A stretch of 32,890 nt of DNA, from contig CABMCT010000056.1 in the NCBI GenBank assembly GCA_902384675.1, positions 1 through 32,890 of the forward strand, written 5' to 3'. Source of the stretch: an uncultured archaeon (GTDB taxonomy: Archaea > EX4484-52 > LFW-46). The position numbers were made by a program, and so were the translations under genes. The notes below the pieces were generated by a model. That model ran no database searches. It had not been told where the DNA came from and saw only the letters and a list, made by a program, of their open reading frames with translations. Of the stretch, positions 26,943 to 32,890 are shown piece after piece; position 1 is the first letter of the stretch, and the number at the start of each line of letters is the position of its first letter.

Positions 26943-27722
26943 CTTCTCCTCTTCAATCTTTGCCTCTCCGCCGTGCTTTTTCATCACATCTTCGGCGTTC
27001 TTCAGTATTCGCGCAATTTTTGATTCGACTTCAGGATAATCCGAACCAACGACCTTGAGCTTGAATTTTGGCGCGCTGATGTATTTCACCTCGACGCCTT
27101 TGGAATCATTACCTTTCAATTCAAGCGACTTTTTTATTGCATCAACCCCATCCGGGGCAAATGTTGAAAGCGACAATATGACGTCTTTTACAACCTCTTT
27201 TTCCTTTATGTTTTTCTCCGCAACCTCTGCAATTGCTGCTGCCCAGCCGGGATTAATGCCGTCTTTTATCAGCGCATCTTTTCCTTCTGCCTTTGCGCGC
27301 TCGAATGCCGGGTAAAGCAGCCCGTTGTATTTTTCCATCAGCGCGTACCCTGCCTCGTCGTATGCCTGCTTGAGGTCCTTTTTCATTGCCTTTGCTGCGA
27401 AGTTAAGGAACTTGTCCGCCTTTTTCTCGTTCTTGAATTCCAGGATTTTTTCCCTGCGAATCGATGGCTTTACTCTTTTGAGCGAAAGACCGACATAGCC
27501 TCTCTGCGGGTCCACAAAAAGCACTTTTGCGACTTCCTTTTCCCCGACTTTGACAAACCTTCTGATGTCCCGCACCATTGTATTTGCGACTTCCGAGACA
27601 TGCACCATGCCTCTTTTGCCGTTGTACTCGTCAAGAACCGCAACAGCGGAGTTGGGATTTAGTTCCGAAATCGTGCATATGACATAATCTTCAGGGTCGG
27701 GCCATTCTTTTAATGCTCTCAT
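26937..27722 (-). CDS. Translation initiation factor aIF2 subunit alpha
   Basis: S1 domain WPDPEDYVICTISELNPNSAVAVLDEYNGKRGMVHVSEVA...VGLSLKRV; start chosen within ORF 26937-27812. Confidence 0.96.
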   Translation of the reverse strand: MRALKEWPDPEDYVICTISELNPNSAVAVLDEYNGKRGMVHVSEVANTMVRDIRRFVKVGEKEVAKVLFVDPQRGYVGLSLKRVKPSIRREKILEFKNEKKADKFLNFAAKAMKKDLKQAYDEAGYALMEKYNGLLYPAFERAKAEGKDALIKDGINPGWAAAIAEVAEKNIKEKEVVKDVILSLSTFAPDGVDAIKKSLELKGNDSKGVEVKYISAPKFKLKVVGSDYPEVESKIARILKNAEDVMKKHGGEAKIEEEKL

Positions 27723-27793
27723 AAATATCACTCTGACACTCATTATAGACGAATCTTTAAAAGGATAAAAAGGAACTTCTTCAATAATCCTGT

Positions 27794-28426
27794 ATGGAAC
27801 CTCTGACTGCATACATAGTTACAGAGCGACTGGGCATTGTGTTCCTTCTGTCCCTTATTTTTGGCATCGAGCGCCAGTCAAGAAAGAAGCCTGTCGGCTT
27901 TGGAACTTTCGTATTTGTTTCAATCGGCGCTGCCCTTCTTTCCATAATTGCTGTTTCATTCTCTGATACTACATCCCCGCTTCCTCTTTTAAGCGGAATA
28001 ATAACCGGCATAGGTTTTCTGGGCGCCGGGGCTTTGATAAGGGGGCCGGAAAAGGTTTTCGGGTTCACAACAGCCGCAGCAATATGGGGAATCGCAGCTT
28101 TCGGCATGACTGTAGGAACAGGGCACATCGCATACGGGCTGATATTTTATGTCTTTTTCTGGATGGTGCTTCTTCTGGATGTGTATTTTGAGAGAATTAA
28201 ATTCGGCCATCATGCAGCACGAATATCAATCACATTCTCAAACCCTAAGAGCATCAAGGAGGCATTAAGCGAGCTTGAAAGTCCGGTGATAATAAAAGCA
28301 TCTTTTGACAAGGAGAAAAAAGAGCACAAGATTTATTTGTCTTACAGCGGCTCGATAAAAAATTTCGAGGACATCGTGGCTAAAGTAATAAACAAAGACA
28401 ACGTTAAAAAAATAGAGGTAGAGTAA
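27794..28426 (+). CDS. MgtC/SapB family membrane protein
   Basis: RLGIVFLLSLIFGIERQSRKKPVGFGTFVFVSIGAALLSI...GFLGAGALI. Confidence 0.93.
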   Translation: MEPLTAYIVTERLGIVFLLSLIFGIERQSRKKPVGFGTFVFVSIGAALLSIIAVSFSDTTSPLPLLSGIITGIGFLGAGALIRGPEKVFGFTTAAAIWGIAAFGMTVGTGHIAYGLIFYVFFWMVLLLDVYFERIKFGHHAARISITFSNPKSIKEALSELESPVIIKASFDKEKKEHKIYLSYSGSIKNFEDIVAKVINKDNVKKIEVE

Positions 28427-28442
28427 TCTGAAAAACAAATAC

Positions 28443-28772
28443 ATGATTGCGGCGATTCTTTGGGCCATTGTTATTCTTATTGTCGCGATAACTCCCGGAA
28501 ACGAAATTTCAAAAGTGAACCAAAGCTTTTTTACCGCGAAGCTTGCGCATTTCGGGGAATTTCTTATCTTCGGGTGGCTTTTGGGCAAGTCGTTTCCTGA
28601 TTTAAAAAATCCACTGCTGCTTGCGCTTTTCTGGGCAGCATTTACAGAGTCTCTCCAGCTTTTTGTTCCCGGGAGGTCTTTTGAGTATTCGGACATTGTA
28701 TTGAATGGCGCGGGGGGTGTTATTGGAATATCTCTAAAGAATATATCTTTAAAACATAAATTAAGAGTGTAG
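28443..28772 (+). CDS. VanZ-like membrane protein
   Basis: KLAHFGEFLIFGWLLG...AFTESLQLFVPGRSFEYSDIVLNGAGGVIG. Confidence 0.85.
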   Translation: MIAAILWAIVILIVAITPGNEISKVNQSFFTAKLAHFGEFLIFGWLLGKSFPDLKNPLLLALFWAAFTESLQLFVPGRSFEYSDIVLNGAGGVIGISLKNISLKHKLRV

Positions 28773-28775
28773 CTT

Positions 28776-29615
28776 ATGATTGAAACTCTCGATAAATATG
28801 TGCTAAAGGTGCTTGACAGCCTCCAGAATTGGAAAATGCCCGATGTTCCGATAAAGCAGGGATTCAATCTTTTCATTGGCAGCGGCAACGCTTTCCAGGT
28901 GGCAAAGATTTACGCGAACCATTTCGGCGGGATCGTGACCGACACCACAAATTACAGGCATTTTTTCAAATACTCTGATAGGTTCGACACAAAAATAATA
29001 GTTTCTGCATCCGGCGGAAAAGAGCGCGAATGGATCGAGACCGCGCAGGCCTTTGCGGGCGACTGCACACTCCTGACTTGCGCGCAAAATCCGCCCCTGG
29101 GGCAGTATGTCAAAAAGATAATCACCTTTCCGTGCATGCAGGACCCGCCATCGTACAACACAAGCACCTATGCCTCAATGATTCATGCGCTGGACCCAAA
29201 AGAAGATATCTCAAAAATCAGGGAATATATCAAAAAGCTCCAAACTCAGAAGCTTTTCAAATACTCCTTTATCCCTGTAATTTCAGCGGATGAAAACGAG
29301 CCGATTGCACAGATGTGCGCAACAAAAATCAGGGAGACTTTAGGAATCGGCTCTGTAGGAAAGTCAATAGCAGAAGGCATGCACGGGTGGTTTTTGCATG
29401 ATAGGAAAGATGAAGTCGCGCTCTGCCTGAACCTGCCGGAGTTCGCGCCCGCCAAAAATAAAATTCATGTGAATTATAACTCGAATCTTGGATTAATACT
29501 CTCTGCATATTATATTATCGGAAAAAGCCAGACGGATAAATTATCGCAGGAAATCCTGGACAACTATAAGAAAGTTTCGGCTGCAACGGGCTGGAAGTTC
29601 GGGAATGTGGTTTAA
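28776..29615 (+). CDS. SIS (sugar isomerase) domain protein
   Basis: IGSGNAFQVAKIYANHFGG...KIIVSASGGKEREWIETAQ. Confidence 0.8.
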   Translation: MIETLDKYVLKVLDSLQNWKMPDVPIKQGFNLFIGSGNAFQVAKIYANHFGGIVTDTTNYRHFFKYSDRFDTKIIVSASGGKEREWIETAQAFAGDCTLLTCAQNPPLGQYVKKIITFPCMQDPPSYNTSTYASMIHALDPKEDISKIREYIKKLQTQKLFKYSFIPVISADENEPIAQMCATKIRETLGIGSVGKSIAEGMHGWFLHDRKDEVALCLNLPEFAPAKNKIHVNYNSNLGLILSAYYIIGKSQTDKLSQEILDNYKKVSAATGWKFGNVV

Positions 29616-29623
29616 TTCGAGCT

Positions 29624-30034
29624 ATGAGTGTCATTATGATACAGAAATTTATCGGCGTAATTATTGAAGAAAGCCTTGAAAACAAAAACGTTCTCAAAAA
29701 AGTAAAAATTCTCAAAACAAAAGTCGAGAAGGTTACAGAAAAGCATCGAACACCATGGATAAAACAATGGACTTTGCATACTGTTGAAATCCAAGAAAAC
29801 CAAGTTGATGAAGTTGCAAACGAATTATGCAAGTCACTGGACTCTCAACATAACCATTGGTATGCTGATTTCAAAAATAATTCGGTTCATTATATTATTT
29901 TTAGTAATAAACTCTTCAAAATCGATAGATGCCGAAAAGAACAATGTCTAGAAGCTGCTAAATACGGTATTTCTTTAGGCATACCTGATTATCAACTTAC
30001 CTTTTGTCCGAACATTATTAAATGGAAAAGATAG
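29624..30034 (+). CDS. Conserved-looking hypothetical protein
   Basis: 136-aa coding-like ORF (HNHWYADFKNNSVHYIIFSNKLFKIDR). Confidence 0.65.
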   Translation: MSVIMIQKFIGVIIEESLENKNVLKKVKILKTKVEKVTEKHRTPWIKQWTLHTVEIQENQVDEVANELCKSLDSQHNHWYADFKNNSVHYIIFSNKLFKIDRCRKEQCLEAAKYGISLGIPDYQLTFCPNIIKWKR

Positions 30035-30124
30035 CTTCCGACCGATTGAGTTTAAAACGGTACTTTTCTTTCCTAAGCCGCACTCCTCCCTCGTCGCCCG
30101 CCCTAAACCCGTGCAATCGCAGAA

Positions 30125-30448
30125 TCAATAATTCTCCAGCGTCTCCAGAATATCACTATTATCTTTTTTCTTTCGCAATAGAGCCGAAAGCCTGGATGCA
30201 TTTTCTTCTGTGGGTGCTGGCGCTGATTTTGAAAGCCCTGTAATCTGCTTTTGTATCTTCTCCTGCCTGGAATATATCTCAAGAACAGCAAGCCACAGTT
30301 GCGCAATTGCAGGGTCTTTTGAGCCTGAATAAATGCCCTTGTTTCTTGCGATAATGCTAAGAAGCTCGTTCAGTTTGCGCGCGGATTCCCTGTCTGTCTT
30401 CTGCAACTCATCGAGTAGGTCTTCTGACATAACTATCATTACACTAAA
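30125..30448 (-). CDS. Hypothetical helical protein
   Basis: ORF 30125-30460, likely start near MIVMSEDLLDELQK. Confidence 0.6.
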   Translation of the reverse strand, partial: FSVMIVMSEDLLDELQKTDRESARKLNELLSIIARNKGIYSGSKDPAIAQLWLAVLEIYSRQEKIQKQITGLSKSAPAPTEENASRLSALLRKKKDNSDILETLENY

Positions 30449-30536
30449 ATGAAAAACCAAAGCTTTTATTTGTTGCCTGATATGCCGTTTTTCGGTAAAT
30501 TCATCTTTTTAAGCATTAATCGCGAATAGAAATCAT

Positions 30537-31304
30537 ATGGGATTTTTCTGGAAAGCAATAAGTGCGCTTCTTGGCGAACGGAAAAAAGAGCCGCGCGAAA
30601 GCAAGGAGGGGCTGACAGAAATGGAATCTGCGGTTATAAGCCCCCCTCATGTGAAAGCAAAAGCCTCAGACTTTCCGGATGAAAAAGATGGCAGCACAAT
30701 ATATAATCTCGTTTCAAGGGCATACACCCGCACGGCAGCATCGCTTGCAAAAAAAATGCAGGACAGGCGATTTATGGCACTGACCGGTGTATCCTTAGCG
30801 GTTTTAATTACGCTTCTTTCGTACACTTCATTTTTCTTTTATGTACGCGGGGTCATTCTCGCAGTAGTATTTATCCTGCTTGCTGCGGCATCAAAACTGA
30901 TACAGAAATTCATTCCTTTTGTCGTAGGGCTTGATTTGTGCCTTTTTTTCACAGTGCTTTTCGGGATTGCATATCATCCGTTTACAGGCATCGTTGTCGG
31001 AGTAGCGTCTTCTGCTCTCGGTTCGATTGCAAGGGGACAGTATCAGATGGATAAAGTTATATTCCCTCTTTTAGGCAATGTCGTGGTGGGTATGTTGCTA
31101 ATGATAATCCCGCTGACAAACATATTTTATGTAGGTATGGCGATGGCTCTTGTTTACGCTGTAATGATGTGCATCATATTTGCGATGACGATAGGTATAA
31201 GCCATAATACGGCAACCTTTTTTATAACATCCATCGCATTCAATTACTGGCTTTTTAACAACTACGCTTCGTACTTTTTAATGCTCATGGGAGTTAGCGG
31301 TTGA
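30537..31304 (+). CDS. Polytopic membrane protein, unknown
   Basis: Charged N-terminus followed by about 5-6 hydrophobic segments. Confidence 0.75.
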   Translation: MGFFWKAISALLGERKKEPRESKEGLTEMESAVISPPHVKAKASDFPDEKDGSTIYNLVSRAYTRTAASLAKKMQDRRFMALTGVSLAVLITLLSYTSFFFYVRGVILAVVFILLAAASKLIQKFIPFVVGLDLCLFFTVLFGIAYHPFTGIVVGVASSALGSIARGQYQMDKVIFPLLGNVVVGMLLMIIPLTNIFYVGMAMALVYAVMMCIIFAMTIGISHNTATFFITSIAFNYWLFNNYASYFLMLMGVSG

Positions 31305-31392
31305 TTTAGAATCCGCAAATTCCTCATTATGGAAGATATTTAAACCTTTCGCAATAAAATAAGAGTTAATAACAACAATATGATTAAGGGAG

Positions 31393-31515
31393 GTCATGAA
31401 AATCTTTATGCAATCGTGCGGATTTTGGGACAATGGGTTCCCAAAAGCTTGGAAACCGCGGTTTCCATGATTTTCAAGCCTTTCAATAGCTAAAACGAAA
31501 CTCCGCTATTGAAAG
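31393..31515. repeat. Hairpin-rich intergenic repeat
   Basis: TTTTGGGA/TCCCAAAA (31423-31446), GGAAACCGCGGTTTCC palindrome (31451-31466), CTTTCAATAG/CTATTGAAAG (31480-31515); first 17 nt identical to 9317-9333. Confidence 0.65.
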
Positions 31516-31572
31516 TAATTTAAATTTCTCTGCCATTATTAAGTTGACATAATAAACAAACGAGGATATAGA

Positions 31573-32571
31573 ATGTCTGAAACAGTAACCAACGAACAAA
31601 ATAACGAAGCGGCTTCTGGCGCAGGAAATAACCCGAAAATAGAAGATGCTAAAGCGCAAAGCCAGGGCGCTGAATCCCAAAATCAGGATGCTTCATCCCA
31701 GGCTTCCGGAGATTCCAAGCCTCAAAACCAAAGTTCAGCCAATTCAAATGTTCATGATACTGACAAAAGCGAAAGCCCGAAAGCAGCAGAATTAAGAAGG
31801 AAAAGAGACGAGCTTAACGATGCTGTGAAAAAACTTATATCCGAGAGCAAGATTACTTATTCTAACCTTGAAAAGCTGCGCAGTGACCTGAGGCAGAAAA
31901 AAGCGCAGAGGGACTCAGAAAACAAAATCATTCAGGAATTTAAAGCAAAGCGCGATGCGGTTAACGAGAACCTGAAAAAAGAGCGTGATGTCCTGAACAA
32001 AATCCGTGCAGAGCTGAACCAAATCAAGAGGACAAGCTCATCCAATCCCAAGAATATCGAGAAGGAAATCAAGCGAATGGAATGGAATGTGCAGACAAAG
32101 CACCTGAATGCAAAGGCAGAGGACGCCTTGTGGAGCAAGATAAATACGCTGCGCCGCGAGCTCAAATCCATGGACACTTACGTCAAGAAAAAGGACGAGC
32201 TTAAGAATGCAAGAAAAGCCGTGCGCGGCATTGAAAAAGAGGCGCGAGAAATCCACAAGCTTGTAATAGAGCATTCCGAGAAAAGCGAGATATACCACAA
32301 GGAGCTTCTTGCGATTTTCGAGGAAATAAAGAAGATGGACACAGTCTTGCCTGAAATGACAAAAAGCATCATGGACGCAAAATCAGCGGCAGATGATGCG
32401 CATAACAAGTATCTTGACTCAAAGGGCATTGCGCGAAAGAACCGCGAAGCATACGATGCGGCGTCAAGAAAAGAGCTCAGGGAAAAATCCGACGAGCTTC
32501 TGGCGGAATTCAAGAAAGGAAAGAAACTCAGCCTCGAAGACATCATGGCGATACAGGCGGGAGAGAAGTAG
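31573..32571 (+). CDS. Coiled-coil protein (COG1340-like)
   Basis: Long heptad-rich helices, Q/S-rich N-terminus, C-terminal ADDAHNKYLDSKGIARKNREAYDAASRKELREKSDELLAEFKKGKKLSLED. Confidence 0.75.
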   Translation: MSETVTNEQNNEAASGAGNNPKIEDAKAQSQGAESQNQDASSQASGDSKPQNQSSANSNVHDTDKSESPKAAELRRKRDELNDAVKKLISESKITYSNLEKLRSDLRQKKAQRDSENKIIQEFKAKRDAVNENLKKERDVLNKIRAELNQIKRTSSSNPKNIEKEIKRMEWNVQTKHLNAKAEDALWSKINTLRRELKSMDTYVKKKDELKNARKAVRGIEKEAREIHKLVIEHSEKSEIYHKELLAIFEEIKKMDTVLPEMTKSIMDAKSAADDAHNKYLDSKGIARKNREAYDAASRKELREKSDELLAEFKKGKKLSLEDIMAIQAGEK

Positions 32572-32623
32572 TTCTAGATTTTTCTAAAGAAACAATATAA
32601 GCCACCGAATACAATATCTTCTC

Positions 32624-32890
32624 ATGCCCAAAGCCATTTCAGCCGTGGTTGCCACTGTTCTTCTTCTGATGATGACTGTTTCTGCAGCAGGCATTGCTTA
32701 TGTCTGGAGCGGAGGAATACAAAAGCAGGTCCAGTCAGGCACAGACACACAGGCACAAACAATACAGGCACAGGCATCAAACTGTGCCAAGGTCGAGAAT
32801 GTGGATGGCAGGACAGTTTATCTGCGTAATTGTGGCAGTGGCGTAATAACTGCCAATGCATTGCTGACTTATATTGACAACATGCCTGCA
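32624..32890 (+). CDS. Archaeal type IV pilin-like protein (truncated by window end)
   Basis: MPKAISAVVATVLLLMMTVSAAGIAYVWSGGIQ, typical archaeal pilin N-terminus. Confidence 0.75.
   Translation, partial: MPKAISAVVATVLLLMMTVSAAGIAYVWSGGIQKQVQSGTDTQAQTIQAQASNCAKVENVDGRTVYLRNCGSGVITANALLTYIDNMPA

Noticed and set aside
26636-27058. 140-aa plus-strand ORF
   Set aside because: Antisense to Nop10 and aIF2-alpha and runs through the hairpin spacer; no family resemblance
1-32890. tRNA, rRNA or insertion sequence
   Set aside because: No T-loop/anticodon pattern, rRNA-like segment or transposase was recognised by eye; tRNAscan-SE and ISfinder would be needed to exclude them

Overview
This 32.9 kb window is archaeal. 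It carries aIF2-alpha, a 54-aa Nop10 missed by the ORF track, a DRG/OBG-type GTPase with a TGS-like tail, a COG1340-like coiled-coil protein, archaeal-type pilins, and BRE/TATA promoters. Short leaders suggest a DPANN-like or similar lineage, but taxonomy is not determined. Gene content is mostly housekeeping and membrane functions: a PadR-ABC exporter, an MFS transporter, FtsZ, IleRS, a DsbA-like protein, a HEPN-MNT pair, MgtC, VanZ and SIS proteins, plus several uncharacterised proteins. The most interesting signal is non-coding. Between ftsZ and a divergent LDH/MDH-like gene, about 250 bp (10866-11120) contains at least five hairpins. Their stem sequences are unrelated, but all carry essentially the same loop, [C/T]GCCAA. 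Two of them sit inside a third stem, forming a three-way junction followed directly by T5, and a BRE/TATA element lies upstream. G-U wobble pairs favour a plus-strand RNA. This looks like a previously undescribed structured ncRNA, possibly a multi-site protein-binding RNA. Other intergenic regions (about 9.1-9.4, 10.6-10.8, 20.5-20.7, 26.2-26.3, 26.8-26.9 and 31.4-31.5 kb) hold a dispersed family of lopsided hairpins and further three-way-junction-like folds. Other points of interest: an ileS 3'-end remnant downstream of the HEPN-MNT cassette, a mono-cysteine DsbA beside a tiny membrane protein ending in GGC, an NTase-HEPN-like fusion, and two genes with disrupted or absent start frames. No searches or folding programs were run; all alignments and counts were made by eye.
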